DNA of 64,000 nucleotides, from contig NZ_KK211083.1 of NCBI RefSeq assembly GCF_000620145.1, positions 124,001-188,000 of the forward strand, read 5' to 3'. The notes below the pieces were generated by a model, which was given only the letters and a program-made list of their open reading frames with translations, made no database searches and was not told the DNA's origin. Made by a program: the position numbers and the translations under genes. Numbering within the stretch: the stretch's first letter is position 1; each line of letters starts with the position of its first letter. The stretch is from Deefgea rivuli DSM 18356. Lineage in GTDB: Bacteria > Pseudomonadota > Gammaproteobacteria > Burkholderiales > Chitinibacteraceae. Shown in pieces: positions 17,919 to 27,267 of this stretch.

Positions 17919-18737
17919 ATGAAAATTGATTCGCGGCGTTCATTTTTGCAAGCCAGTGTTTTAACGGGCTTTGCCTTAGCAGTGCAGCCTGTTGCGGCTT
18001 CAACGATGCAAACTGACAGTGCCGGTTTGACGACGGGTTGGGTTCAAATTGGCGATTTGCCCGCTTTTCGCGCTCAACCTGAAAATGCGACAAGCGCATT
18101 GCCGACGGTGATTGTGATTCAAGAAATCTTTGGTGTGCATGAGCATATTCAAGATTTATGCCGTCGCTTGGCGAAGTTGGGATTTTTGGCGATTGCGCCT
18201 GAGTTTTATTTCCGCCAAGGTGATCCTCGGCAATTTGCCGATGTGAGTACGCTAATTAAAGAAATCGTCAGTCAAGTTCCTGATGCGCAAGTTTTGCGTG
18301 ATTTGGATGCGACTGTCGCTTGGGCTGCGCAGAACGGTGGCGATCCGGCGCGTTTGGCGGTGACTGGATTTTGCTGGGGTGGGCGCATTACGTGGTTATA
18401 TGCAGCGCACAATCCAAAAGTGAAAGCCAGTGCTGCGTGGTATGGCCGTGTGGTTGGCGCTAAAAGTGCGATGAACCCACAGCAGCCAATTGATATTGCG
18501 AAGCAATTAAAATCGCCTGTATTGGGTATTTTTGGTGGCCAGGACCAAGGTATTAGCCTTGAGTCCGTTGAGCAGATGCGCGAAGCCCTAAAGCGCCAAC
18601 AGCAGCCGTTTCAGCTGGTGATTTATGATGAAGCGGGGCATGGCTTTAATGCCGACTACCGTCCTAGCTTTCATGCCGCCGCGGCAGAGGATGGTTGGCA
18701 AACGATGTTGGCGTGGTTTAAGCGCTTTGGCGTGTAG
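17919..18737 (+). CDS. Exported dienelactone hydrolase-family protein
   Basis: 272 residues from the ATG at 17919. The N-terminus has a twin-arginine-like signal (DSRRSFLQASVL then a hydrophobic stretch to about residue 30), so Tat export is likely. The alpha/beta hydrolase domain has the DLH nucleophile cysteine in GFCWGGR, the aspartate in FGGQDQGIS and the histidine in EAGHGFNADYRPSFH. Known family members hydrolyse dienelactones or other small esters; the natural substrate here is unknown. It lies 39 bp after ctaB on the same strand. Confidence 0.87.
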   Translation: MKIDSRRSFLQASVLTGFALAVQPVAASTMQTDSAGLTTGWVQIGDLPAFRAQPENATSALPTVIVIQEIFGVHEHIQDLCRRLAKLGFLAIAPEFYFRQGDPRQFADVSTLIKEIVSQVPDAQVLRDLDATVAWAAQNGGDPARLAVTGFCWGGRITWLYAAHNPKVKASAAWYGRVVGAKSAMNPQQPIDIAKQLKSPVLGIFGGQDQGISLESVEQMREALKRQQQPFQLVIYDEAGHGFNADYRPSFHAAAAEDGWQTMLAWFKRFGV

Positions 18738-18740
18738 AGA

Positions 18741-18779
18741 AAAAACCACTGCGCGGCATTAAGCCGCGTCGTGGTTTTC
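18741..18779. terminator. Bidirectional terminator between convergent genes
   Basis: A long stem of AAAACCAC-TGCGCGGC against GCCGCGTC-GTGGTTTT with a 5-base loop, A-rich on the left and T-rich on the right. It serves the dienelactone hydrolase gene and the convergent YtfL-like gene, whose TAA stop lies in the loop. Confidence 0.85.
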
Positions 18780-20075
18780 TTGCGCTAAGCGCGTCACTAG
18801 CAGTTGGTCGATTTTGTAATGGTCAATATCGACCACTTCAAATTTAAACCCGGCATGAATCACGCAGTCGGTGCGTTTCGGGACTTTGCGTAGCACATAC
18901 ATCATAAATCCGGCGATGGTTTCGTACTGGTCATCATCGGGGAATTCATCGATTTGCAGTACACGCTCCAAATCGCCAATCGCGGTAATTCCATCAACTA
19001 GCCAAGAATTAGCATCGCGCTGCACGATTTGCTCTTCATCCGGCGCGATATATTGGTCACCCATCAGCATACCGGTGATGTCATTCATTGTGATCAGGCC
19101 AACGACCAGCGCGTATTCATTAATAATCAGCGCAAAATCTTCGCGCGCTGCTTTGAAATGCGCCATGATTTCGGCCAAGGTCAGCGATTCGGGCAAGATC
19201 AGCGCATTGCGCAGCAGGCCATCGCCACGTAAAGAAATACTCTCGCCGCGCAGCACATTACTCAAAATATCTTGCGAATCGACATAGCCAATGACTTGGT
19301 CGATATTCCCCATGCAAACCGGAAATTTGGCGTGCGGATGGGCGAGAATTTTGTTTTTAATCAGCTCATCGCTTTCAAGTCTATCAATCCAAACGATATT
19401 TTCGCGCGCGGTCATGCTCGACGGCGCGGTGCGCTCTTCCAGCTCAAATACATTTTCAATCAGTTGATGCTCTTGCTTGGCGACGACACCCGCTAAAGCG
19501 CCAGCATTGGCGAGCGCTAAAATATCATCGGTGGTGATGTCGTTTAGACGCGCGGCAGGCAGGCCAAGGCGGTCGATGACTAAATTGGCTAATCCATTAA
19601 AGAACCAAACCAAAGGACGCAGGCAAGTGACGCAAATGAGGATGGGTTTCACAATCCGTACCGCAACCGCTTCTGAGGCCGCCATACCGATGCGTTTTGG
19701 AATTAAGTCGGCGACCAAAATAAACATCGCAGTGACAAAAATAAATGAAGCCACTGAGCCTAGATTTTGCGCTGTTTCGGCTTCGACATACTGGCGGGAA
19801 AACGTTGTAAAAGTACGTGAATACACGCTTTCGCCGAGTACCCCTGCCAGAATCGCCACGGCGTTGATGCCGATTTGTACCGCAGTAAAAAAATGCCCAG
19901 GCTGTGCTTGCAGCCCCAAAACCAAGCCTGCGCGCGCATCGCCTTCATCGCGCATTTGCTCTAATTTGAGCTTGCGGCTCGCAGCGAGGGAAATTTCTGA
20001 AATTGATAAAAAGGCACTGATCGCAATCAGTAAGGCAATCAGCAGCGTGCTACTGAGTAAATTCATCTGATTCAT
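18759..20075 (-). CDS. YtfL/HlyC-CorC family CNNM-type membrane protein
   Basis: 438 residues. An N-terminal DUF21 (CNNM) membrane domain occupies about 1-195 with the family sequence SISEISLAASRKLKL and FFTAVQIGINAVAILAG. Two CBS domains follow (about 205-335; PVCMGNIDQVIGYVDSQD), then a C-terminal CorC_HlyC domain (about 345-430). The pattern is closest to E. coli YtfL, a protein linked to polyamine or cation handling; other relatives export magnesium. The substrate here is not determined. Two ATGs nine bases apart are possible starts. Confidence 0.87.
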   Translation of the reverse strand: MNQMNLLSSTLLIALLIAISAFLSISEISLAASRKLKLEQMRDEGDARAGLVLGLQAQPGHFFTAVQIGINAVAILAGVLGESVYSRTFTTFSRQYVEAETAQNLGSVASFIFVTAMFILVADLIPKRIGMAASEAVAVRIVKPILICVTCLRPLVWFFNGLANLVIDRLGLPAARLNDITTDDILALANAGALAGVVAKQEHQLIENVFELEERTAPSSMTARENIVWIDRLESDELIKNKILAHPHAKFPVCMGNIDQVIGYVDSQDILSNVLRGESISLRGDGLLRNALILPESLTLAEIMAHFKAAREDFALIINEYALVVGLITMNDITGMLMGDQYIAPDEEQIVQRDANSWLVDGITAIGDLERVLQIDEFPDDDQYETIAGFMMYVLRKVPKRTDCVIHAGFKFEVVDIDHYKIDQLLVTRLAQENHDAA

Positions 20076-20178
20076 CCGCGTTTGCTAACGTTATCAGCAT
20101 AACGATTTCTAGCTTAAATCGACAGTAAAAAATCAGTTTTATCCACTAGGGATAGGCTGTAGAGACTTGATTTGACAA

Positions 20179-20463
20179 TTAAAGCGCAGCAGCCTGTGTC
20201 AAGATCTGCGCCTGCGCCGAGGGTTGCTTTGAATGACGCGTGATTTGATTGAGCTGATCTTCGTAGCTTTTACGCAGCACGGGATTCTGGCCGCTTCGCG
20301 CAATCAAATGGCATAACTCTCTGATATAGCTTTCAGTATCGAGTTCCAGCACTTCAATCGCATGATCGTCGCCATCAGGGCTGGCTGGAAACGTCACCGT
20401 AACAGGGCCTTCCAGTTCCTTTTTCTTATCCCAATGCACTAACTTATCGAATAAATCTCGCAT
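20179..20463 (-). CDS. Small uncharacterised soluble protein (94 residues)
   Basis: Acidic in the first two thirds (MRDLFDKLVHWDKKKELEG then a beta-like stretch), with DTESYIRELCHLIARSG and a Gln/Ala-rich tail. No membrane segment, no cysteine pair and no domain recognised. GGAAA-type Shine-Dalgarno precedes the ATG. It is isolated between the YtfL-like gene and a terminator. Judged real from its start site and codon pattern. Confidence 0.6.
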   Translation of the reverse strand: MRDLFDKLVHWDKKKELEGPVTVTFPASPDGDDHAIEVLELDTESYIRELCHLIARSGQNPVLRKSYEDQLNQITRHSKQPSAQAQILTQAAAL

Positions 20464-20530
20464 GCATATTTCCTTTTAAGATCAACAGTGAATACATTGA
20501 TCTTATCGGGATGGGCGATTTGATTCTGCG

Positions 20531-20559
20531 AAAAATACCCAATTTGCATGGGTATTTTT
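20531..20559. terminator. Intrinsic terminator downstream of the phytase-like esterase
   Basis: Eleven-base arms AAAAATACCCA/TGGGTATTTTT around a 7-base loop. The A- and T-rich arms make it functional for the minus-strand gene ending at 20631. Confidence 0.7.
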
Positions 20560-20630
20560 ACGAGAACTTTATTCGATAGTGCCGGAACTAAGCGGAAATT
20601 GCCCTTAAATTAGCGCGATTTCAGCGTAGT

Positions 20631-21974
20631 TTATTTTGGAAAATACGCTTTAAGTGGCTGTTTCAAATTCAGCAACCATAAATCACTACTTTCACCGCTG
20701 GCGCTGACGACAATCCGATCGCCATCAGGTAATTGGCCGTCTTTAATTAAGTGGTCATCAATGTCTTTGCCGCTGGCCAAATCGGTTTTAAGGCCAAAAT
20801 CGTTATCATTGATGACGGCAATGCCATTCTCAAACAAGGCCAGACCTTCGGCTTTTTCAGCTTTCCAGCCCAAATCTCGTAAATCAACGACGCGCTGTTT
20901 GCGTATCATTTTGATATTCGCTTGCGCATCTTTGCTGGCGAACTCAGGCTCTTTGCCATCGATTTGGTTTAGATTATCCGCGCCGCTAATGTCGATGACA
21001 TACAGCACATTGCGCAGTTTTTTATCCTTGCCTTTGCCTTGCTCAATGAGCGCAAAATGCGTGTCGTCAATCGCCACTAGATCCCCGATTTTGGCATCCC
21101 CGGCTTTTTTATACACGTCCACATCCAGCGGATACGCCAATGTACGTGTTGCGCCAGTCGCCGGATCTAGTTCAACTAAGCGGATAAATTGCGCGTTCGA
21201 TTTGGTTTCGCCATCGATATTGAGCGTCGATTGCAGCATTGCATACACTTTGCCATTCGGCGCAACGGCAACCGCTTCAAAGCCACGATTGGGTTGGCGG
21301 TGCTTGAGTACCTCTGGTAAGCCTTTGCCTGGAGCGAGTTGCTTGAGCACTTTTCCGCTGGCGGCATCCACTTGCATTAAGAATGGGCCGTATTCATCAA
21401 CGACCCACAATTTGCCATTTTTATCGCTGACAATGCCTTCCGGATCAATACCACGTGGGCTAAATGCCAGTGTTTTCAGCGCATCGCTTAGCGGTGTTTC
21501 ACCCGTCGCGCCGACGCTGCCTTTGGGTAGTGGCAAGCCACTGGCGGCTTGGCCGTCGATGAGGAAGGGCTTGCTTGAAATCACATCGGCAGATTGTTGG
21601 CGGCTGACTTTGATTTCGGCAAAGCGCGGTGCGAAATCGGGCGTCAGGAAGATTTTTGCTTCGCGCTTTTTATCACCATCTTGCACTTTAGGCGCGTCGC
21701 CATTGGGGCCACGATCACTCGTTGCCCAGAAATACAGATTGCCAGCGGAATCCATTTTTTTGAACGCCAAACCTGAACCCGGCGCAAACGGCAAACCTTG
21801 CGGGAAGGCCGCTGCAAACTCGCCACGATATGGAATATTTTCTTTGGCAGGGCTTTGCAAGGTATAACGTTCAATCGATTTAATCGCCGCATGATCGACC
21901 GATTGCATCTCAAAGCGCGGCGTCGCGTTGGCAAAGCCAGCGAGCAGTAAAATCATCGGTAGTAACTTCAGCAT
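20631..21974 (-). CDS. Secreted esterase-like activity of phytase family protein
   Basis: 447 residues with a signal peptide (MLKLLPMILLLAGFANA). The mature protein has the repeated beta-strand pattern of the phytase-like/esterase-like domain (PF13449 type): ATSDRGPNGDAPK, FSPRGIDPEGIV, VDEYGPFLMQVD and NRGFEAVAVAPNGKVYA. Family proteins are predicted periplasmic phosphoesterases, sometimes induced by phosphate starvation. No operon partner is seen; a terminator follows at 20531. Confidence 0.82.
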   Translation of the reverse strand: MLKLLPMILLLAGFANATPRFEMQSVDHAAIKSIERYTLQSPAKENIPYRGEFAAAFPQGLPFAPGSGLAFKKMDSAGNLYFWATSDRGPNGDAPKVQDGDKKREAKIFLTPDFAPRFAEIKVSRQQSADVISSKPFLIDGQAASGLPLPKGSVGATGETPLSDALKTLAFSPRGIDPEGIVSDKNGKLWVVDEYGPFLMQVDAASGKVLKQLAPGKGLPEVLKHRQPNRGFEAVAVAPNGKVYAMLQSTLNIDGETKSNAQFIRLVELDPATGATRTLAYPLDVDVYKKAGDAKIGDLVAIDDTHFALIEQGKGKDKKLRNVLYVIDISGADNLNQIDGKEPEFASKDAQANIKMIRKQRVVDLRDLGWKAEKAEGLALFENGIAVINDNDFGLKTDLASGKDIDDHLIKDGQLPDGDRIVVSASGESSDLWLLNLKQPLKAYFPK

Positions 21975-22210
21975 GCGAGAATTCCTGTCAAGAAAGTATC
22001 AATGTGGGAGCGGCTGATATTAAGTCAATTTAATGACAAGTCGATGACAGTGGTAGTGGATTAAATAATGCTTTTGTATTGCCATCTAGACCTTATAAAT
22101 ATTGGTCTGCATCTATATACATATAGGTAGTTACTTTATTACGTAGTCATCATCATGCTCGTCGCGTAATCTGGCGAGTTGGCGGTATTTTTATTTTGGA
22201 GCTGTTCTGA

Positions 22211-23359
22211 ATGTTGCGGTCCATTTTTAGATCTCGTATTGCACTGTGCTTGCTGCTGATCGTCATTGCTGGCGGTGGCTATTATTTCTTTGGGCGCGAG
22301 AAAGTCGATCCAACGAGCCAAGTGATTAGCAGCCCTGTGAAGCGCGGCGATGTTGAAGTAACGGTGCTGGCGACGGGTAAAGTTGAAGCGGCGAAAACTG
22401 TGGATGTCGGTGCGCAGGCTTCGGGGCAGATTCAGCGTTTGCTGGTCAAACTCGGTGATCGCGTTAAAAAAGGCGATTTACTCGCCGAGATTGATCCTAG
22501 CGTGTCGCAAAATGATTTTGACGAAGCGCAAATGTCGATTGAAGGCTTAGAAGCGCAAAGAACGATCAAACAACTGGCGCTCGACGACGCGCAAAAAGAA
22601 CTGGCGCGGCAAAAAACGATGATGGAAGGCGATGCAACACCGCGCAAAGAGCTGGAATCAGCCGCCAACGCGGTCAAAATGCGCGAAGCCGAAATCAAGC
22701 AACTCGCGGCGCAATTGCGCCAAGCCCAAATTAAATTGGCGACCGCGAAAACCAATTTGGGCTTTACGCGAATTCTCGCGCCTATGGATGGCATAGTTGC
22801 GTCGATTGCGGTCAAAGAAGGCCAAACGGTGAACGCAATCCAGTCTGCGCCAACGATTTTGACTTTGGCCGATATGGATACGATGAAAATTCAGGCGCAA
22901 GTGGCCGAGGCCGATGTGGTGCGGCTGAAAGTCGGTACACCGCTGTATTTCTCGGTACTGGGTGCGCCAGAAACGCGAATTAACGCGGTGGTTGCTGGCG
23001 TTGAGCCGACGCCGCAAGTGATTAATAATGCGATTTTTTACAACGCGCATTTTTTCGTTCCGAACTTGAAAGGCTTGCTGCGCCTGCAAATGACGGCGCA
23101 AGTGACGTTTATTTTGGCCGAGGCACGTAATGTGCTGACGATTCCGGTCGGCGCGATTAATAGTAAAAATCAAGTCAAAGTGATTGATGCTAAGGGGCAA
23201 ATTAGCGAGCGCAAAGTGGAGTTGGGCTTGCGCGGCAATATTGTTGCTGAAGTGAAATCAGGCCTCAAAGAAGGTGAAAAAGTCGTGATCGGCAGCGCGA
23301 TGAATAGTGGCGCTGACGGCGGCGAAGCGAAGACGAGCAAACGACCAGGGCCACGCTAA
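22211..23359 (+). CDS. macA: MacA-type periplasmic adaptor of a MacAB efflux system
   Basis: 382 residues: an N-terminal membrane anchor (ALCLLLIVIAGGGYYFFG), the first lipoyl half (about 45-85, TGKVEAAKTVDVGAQASGQI), a long coiled-coil hairpin (about 90-170), the second lipoyl half (ILAPMDGIVASIAVKEGQ), a beta-barrel and a membrane-proximal domain. It bridges MacB and the outer-membrane factor and stimulates the ATPase. GGAGC precedes the ATG by 8 bases. Its stop shares one base with the macB start, so the pair is coupled. Confidence 0.93.
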   Translation: MLRSIFRSRIALCLLLIVIAGGGYYFFGREKVDPTSQVISSPVKRGDVEVTVLATGKVEAAKTVDVGAQASGQIQRLLVKLGDRVKKGDLLAEIDPSVSQNDFDEAQMSIEGLEAQRTIKQLALDDAQKELARQKTMMEGDATPRKELESAANAVKMREAEIKQLAAQLRQAQIKLATAKTNLGFTRILAPMDGIVASIAVKEGQTVNAIQSAPTILTLADMDTMKIQAQVAEADVVRLKVGTPLYFSVLGAPETRINAVVAGVEPTPQVINNAIFYNAHFFVPNLKGLLRLQMTAQVTFILAEARNVLTIPVGAINSKNQVKVIDAKGQISERKVELGLRGNIVAEVKSGLKEGEKVVIGSAMNSGADGGEAKTSKRPGPR

Positions 23360-25308
23360 TGGCGACGCCAGTGATTGAGCTACGCGGTATTGGCCGCACA
23401 TTTGCGGCGGGCGATCAGCAAATCCGCATTCTGGACGACGTTAATATCGTCATCGAAGCGGGGGAAATGATCGCGATCATCGGGCAATCGGGATCGGGTA
23501 AATCGACGCTAATGAATTTGCTCGGTGGTTTGGATAGCCCGACTGAGGGCTCGTATCGCTTTAATGGCCGTGAAGTCGGCGAGCTGAATGCCGACGAGTT
23601 GGCGGCATTACGCCGCGACCATTTTGGCTTTATTTTCCAGCGCTATCATTTACTGGGCGCATTAAGCGCGACTGAAAACGTCGCGATGCCGGCGATTTAT
23701 GCTGGAACGCCCGTCGCCGAGCGACAAAAACGCGCTGCGATGTTGCTGAGCCGTTTGGGCTTGGCCGAGCGTTTGAATTATCGCCCACGCCAATTGTCTG
23801 GCGGCCAGCAGCAGCGCGTCTCGATTGCGCGCGCTTTGATGAATGGCGGTGAAGTCATTCTGGCCGACGAGCCAACTGGTGCACTGGATTCGCATAGCGG
23901 CGCGGATGTATTGCAGATTTTGAAAGAGCTGCATGAGCAAGGCCATACCGTCATTCTAGTGACGCACGACGCCCACGTTGCGGCGCAAGCGGATCGGATT
24001 ATCGAAATTCGCGATGGAAAGATTGTGTCAGATGCGCCTAATCCGACACGCGACGATGTCAAACTCCCCGCTGATACGCCCGCACCACTGCCGCAAGCCA
24101 CCACACCGCAAGCGTTGATGGGGCGCTGGCGTGAGGCGTTTGCGATGGCATTTCGTGCGCTATTGGCAAACCGAATGCGTAGCTTGCTGACGATGCTGGG
24201 GATTATTATTGGTATCGCGTCGGTGGTGTCTATTGTTGCTCTGGGCGAGGGCATGGAGCAATCCGTGCTGAAAAATTTCGCGAGTTTAGGTGCGAGTAAT
24301 TTAGATATTTTGCCCGGTTCAGGCTTGGGCGACGATAAAGCGATGAGCGTGCAATCGCTGCGCGAAACAGATTTGGCGCTGCTGGCCACCGAGCCCTATG
24401 TGCTGGCGGTGACGCCGATCACTTCGCAGGGTATGCGCACGCGATACAAGAGTAATGACGCCGCCACGGTCATACAGGGGGTATCGCCGGCGTATTTCAC
24501 GGTGCGAGATCAGGCGATGCAGTTTGGCGTCGCGTTTTCTGACGACGATGTACGGCGGCAATCGCAAGTGGCGGTGATTGGCGAAGACACACGCAAAGCG
24601 TTGTTTGGCGACGAAACGGGGATTGGTGAAGTGATTTTGCTCGGCAACATGCCGGTGCAAGTGATCGGCGTGGCCGAGAAAAAATCCAGCGGTTTTGGCG
24701 GCGATAGTTTGGAAGTGTGGGTGCCTTACACGACGGCGGGCAGTCGGATGTTTGGGCAGCAGCACTTTAGCCGGATTACGGTGCAGATTAAGCCAGGGGT
24801 GTCGCTCGACGCCGCCGAGCAAGCGCTGCTGGCGCGAATGGAACAATGGCACGGCAAGAAAGATATTTACACGCGCAATATGCAAGATTTTGTGAAATCG
24901 TTTCAAAGCACGGCCACGAGCATCAAGCTATTTTTGCTGCTCATTGGCGTGATTTCGCTGCTGGTGGGCGGCATTGGCGTGATGAATATTATGTTGGTGT
25001 CGGTCACCGAGCGCACGCATGAAATCGGCATTCGCATGGCCGTCGGCGCGCGGCAATCGGATATTCGGATTCAATTTTTGATCGAATCGATTGTGGTGTG
25101 TTTGCTCGGTGGCGCGATTGGCATTGCGCTGTCGGCTTTACTGGGACTGGCGATCAATCAATTAATCAAAGATTTTCAGATGATTTTCTCGATGGGATCG
25201 ATCATCACGGCGGTCATGTGCGCAACGGTGGTCGGCGTTGTCTTTGGATTTTTACCGGCGCGCCGTGCAGCACAGCTCGCGCCGATTGAGGCGCTGGCTC
25301 GCGAATGA
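23359..25308 (+). CDS. macB: MacB, ABC efflux ATPase-permease
   Basis: 649 residues, full MacB length. The N-terminal ATPase has Walker [13 protein letters not shown] (about 41-52), signature [15 protein letters not shown], Walker [13 protein letters not shown] and H-loop VTHD. The C-terminal half has TM1 (about 275-295), a large periplasmic domain (300-520) and three FtsX-like helices ending ALARE. In E. coli MacAB-TolC exports macrolides, enterotoxin and protoporphyrin; substrates here are unknown. It overlaps the outer-membrane factor gene by 4 bp. Confidence 0.95.
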   Translation: MATPVIELRGIGRTFAAGDQQIRILDDVNIVIEAGEMIAIIGQSGSGKSTLMNLLGGLDSPTEGSYRFNGREVGELNADELAALRRDHFGFIFQRYHLLGALSATENVAMPAIYAGTPVAERQKRAAMLLSRLGLAERLNYRPRQLSGGQQQRVSIARALMNGGEVILADEPTGALDSHSGADVLQILKELHEQGHTVILVTHDAHVAAQADRIIEIRDGKIVSDAPNPTRDDVKLPADTPAPLPQATTPQALMGRWREAFAMAFRALLANRMRSLLTMLGIIIGIASVVSIVALGEGMEQSVLKNFASLGASNLDILPGSGLGDDKAMSVQSLRETDLALLATEPYVLAVTPITSQGMRTRYKSNDAATVIQGVSPAYFTVRDQAMQFGVAFSDDDVRRQSQVAVIGEDTRKALFGDETGIGEVILLGNMPVQVIGVAEKKSSGFGGDSLEVWVPYTTAGSRMFGQQHFSRITVQIKPGVSLDAAEQALLARMEQWHGKKDIYTRNMQDFVKSFQSTATSIKLFLLLIGVISLLVGGIGVMNIMLVSVTERTHEIGIRMAVGARQSDIRIQFLIESIVVCLLGGAIGIALSALLGLAINQLIKDFQMIFSMGSIITAVMCATVVGVVFGFLPARRAAQLAPIEALARE

Positions 25309-26693
25309 TGACTCAAAATATGACTCAATTTTTATTTCGTCTCTCCCCGCTTTGTGTTGCGCTGCTGACCGCCTGCGCGTCGCCGCAATGGCAAGCGCCG
25401 CCCGTTGATTTACCGCAGCAATGGCAAGCGACTGCCGCGAACGCAGCGACTGCCGCGAAATCGGATCAGGCGTTTTGGCTAGGTTTTGCCGATGAGCAAT
25501 TACTAGCTTTGCAAAAGACGGCAAGTGAACGCAATGCGGATATTGCCGTGGCGGCAATTCGCTTGCGCAAAGCGGGTTTTGTGGTGACGCAGCGCGGGCT
25601 AGATCGCACACCGAATGTATCGGCCAACGCCAATGGCAGCGCGGCGTGGGAGCTAGATCCTAGCCGCTATCGTGGCGACAATTATGGCGCGAATGTGGGC
25701 GTGTCTTGGGAAATCGATTTGTGGGGCAAGCTCGCCGATCAGCAGCAGGCCGCACGTTGGCGCGAACGCGCCAGCGCGGCGGATTTGGCGGCGATGCAGC
25801 AAAGCATTATGACCAGTGTTGCCAGTACGTATTGGACGATTGCGCGTGAGCAAGATGGTTTAAAACTCGCGCAAAATGAATTGCAACGCGCTAAAGACAC
25901 GCAGACCATCGTCGAGCGCCGCTATAGCGCGGGCGTGGTGTCGGGTTTGGATTTAACGCAAGCGCGCAGCAGCACTTTGCAGCAAGAAAATCAACTCAGC
26001 CAAGCGCAACTCACGTTGGCGAAAAGCCAGTGGCAATTGGGTTTATTACTCGATCAGCCACCGCAATCTACGCTCGGCGCTGCGGCGGTGTTGCCGAGTT
26101 TGTACCCAGAAATTCCGGCAGGTGTACCGGCCGATATATTGAATCGTCGCCCCGATTTGGCGGCGGCAACGGCTAAGCTGCAAGCGAGCTTTACCGATCA
26201 GCAAGTGGTGCGTAAAAACTGGTATCCGACTTTGTCGCTCACAGGCGGTTTGGGAACGAGCAGCCAAGATTTGATTAATTTGTTGAGTAATCCAGTCGCG
26301 ACCTTGGGCGCGGGCTTAAGTTTGCCGTTTATTCAATTTAATGAAATGGAATTAGCCAACAAAACCAGCGCCGCCGATTACGAGCAAGCGGTGATTGAAT
26401 ACCGACAAAAGCTCTACGTTTCATTGCAAGAAGTCGAAACCGCGCTGGCGAATGTTGCGCACTTAAAAGCCGAGTTGCCACGCATGCAGGCTTTGGCTGA
26501 TGAAACGAAAAAGGCGGAGCAGCAAACTCAGTTGCGCTATCAAGCGGGCTCAATGGCGTTTGATTCGGTGCTCAACGCGCGAACTCGCCGCCAAGCGGCT
26601 GACCATGCGCTATTACTCCACCGCTATCAGCTGGCAGTGGCGAGTGTTGAGGTTTACAAAGTTTTGGGTGGTGCGCCGCTGGTGTTGAGATAG
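25305..26693 (+). CDS. Outer-membrane factor lipoprotein (NodT/OprM-type) of the MacAB system
   Basis: 462 residues with a lipoprotein signal (VALLTAC lipobox, lipidated cysteine near residue 24). Two outer-membrane-efflux repeats follow, rich in long helices, with typical phrases VGVSWEIDLWGKLADQ and PADILNRRPDLAAA. It forms the trimeric channel that completes the MacA-MacB pump. Overlap of ATGATGA with the macB stop indicates one operon. Having its own channel means it need not borrow a TolC. Confidence 0.92.
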   Translation: MMTQNMTQFLFRLSPLCVALLTACASPQWQAPPVDLPQQWQATAANAATAAKSDQAFWLGFADEQLLALQKTASERNADIAVAAIRLRKAGFVVTQRGLDRTPNVSANANGSAAWELDPSRYRGDNYGANVGVSWEIDLWGKLADQQQAARWRERASAADLAAMQQSIMTSVASTYWTIAREQDGLKLAQNELQRAKDTQTIVERRYSAGVVSGLDLTQARSSTLQQENQLSQAQLTLAKSQWQLGLLLDQPPQSTLGAAAVLPSLYPEIPAGVPADILNRRPDLAAATAKLQASFTDQQVVRKNWYPTLSLTGGLGTSSQDLINLLSNPVATLGAGLSLPFIQFNEMELANKTSAADYEQAVIEYRQKLYVSLQEVETALANVAHLKAELPRMQALADETKKAEQQTQLRYQAGSMAFDSVLNARTRRQAADHALLLHRYQLAVASVEVYKVLGGAPLVLR

Positions 26694-26695
26694 GT

Positions 26696-26746
26696 AGGTA
26701 TTTAATTCTTAGTCTTATTATTTAAGGCTTAAATTAATATACCCAT
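26696..26746. repeat. Dispersed GGTAT...ATACC palindrome, copy 2
   Basis: A 51-bp imperfect palindrome beginning AGGTATTTAATTCTTAG, with the reverse arm reading TGGGTATATTAATTTAAG. It sits 2 bp after the end of the efflux operon, where it may act as its transcription end. Confidence 0.55.
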
Positions 26747-26905
26747 CAAATCTACTGAAAATGACAACTAGTGAAAAAGCACTGGATATCTTCGCGGGTA
26801 AATCCTCTTCTACGAATGACAAAACGATTTGGTCGAATTGTCATTAAAAAAATGCTACAGCCTGCTAGAGTTGTATTTTTACTTTCTAGCGTACAAAGGA
26901 TGTGC

Positions 26906-27196
26906 ATGATGTTGAAGAAAAAATTACTACTGACCTTCGTATTGAGTTTTGGCTTATCTGCGGCGGCTGTGGCTCAGGTGAATTGTTCTGATGTGAAGAA
27001 TAAAAATCAGGATGAGTGCGTTCGTGCGAAGGTGAATAACAACAACGGAAATATCAATTGCAGCGATGTAAAAAACAAGAACAGGGACGAATGCGTCCGG
27101 GCAAAGGCGAATAACAACGGCAATATGAATAATGTCGATTGTAAAAATGCGAATGACGCGGATGTTCGCCAAGCTTGTCGCAAAGCGAAATATTAA
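26906..27196 (+). CDS. Small secreted Cys/Asn-rich repeat protein
   Basis: 96 residues from the ATG at 26906 (AAAGGA 5 bases upstream; an ATG 3 bases later is equally possible). After a signal peptide (KKLLLTFVLSFGLSAAAVAQ) the mature protein has two near-identical units, CSDVKNKNxDECVRAK, separated by Asn/Gly linkers, and a third degenerate unit CKNANDADVRQACRKAKY. Each unit has two cysteines and many charged residues, and the mature protein is mostly Asn, Lys, Asp and Cys. The two DNA copies differ at most third codon positions while the peptide is conserved. No family recognised. It stands alone between the efflux operon and the convergent nhaC. Confidence 0.75.
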   Translation: MMLKKKLLLTFVLSFGLSAAAVAQVNCSDVKNKNQDECVRAKVNNNNGNINCSDVKNKNRDECVRAKANNNGNMNNVDCKNANDADVRQACRKAKY

Positions 27197-27224
27197 CGAT
27201 CAAGCAATCAATTTGGCGTCGCAC

Positions 27225-27254
27225 GGGGTAGAGGATAAGTCTACCGTCTACCCC
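27225..27254. terminator. Hairpin between convergent genes
   Basis: Eight-base arms GGGGTAGA/TCTACCCC with a 14-base loop and no clear U-run. Its place between the ends of the repeat-protein gene and nhaC suggests a transcription end; evidence is limited to the inverted repeat. Confidence 0.4.
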
Positions 27255-27267
27255 ATCGCGTCGATCT

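Noticed and set aside
19477-20070. 197-codon plus-strand frame
   Set aside because: It is antisense to the YtfL-like gene, Ser/Ala/Lys-rich and without a start site.
20761-21867. 368-codon plus-strand frame
   Set aside because: It is antisense to the phytase-like esterase, which has a signal peptide, family motifs and a terminator.
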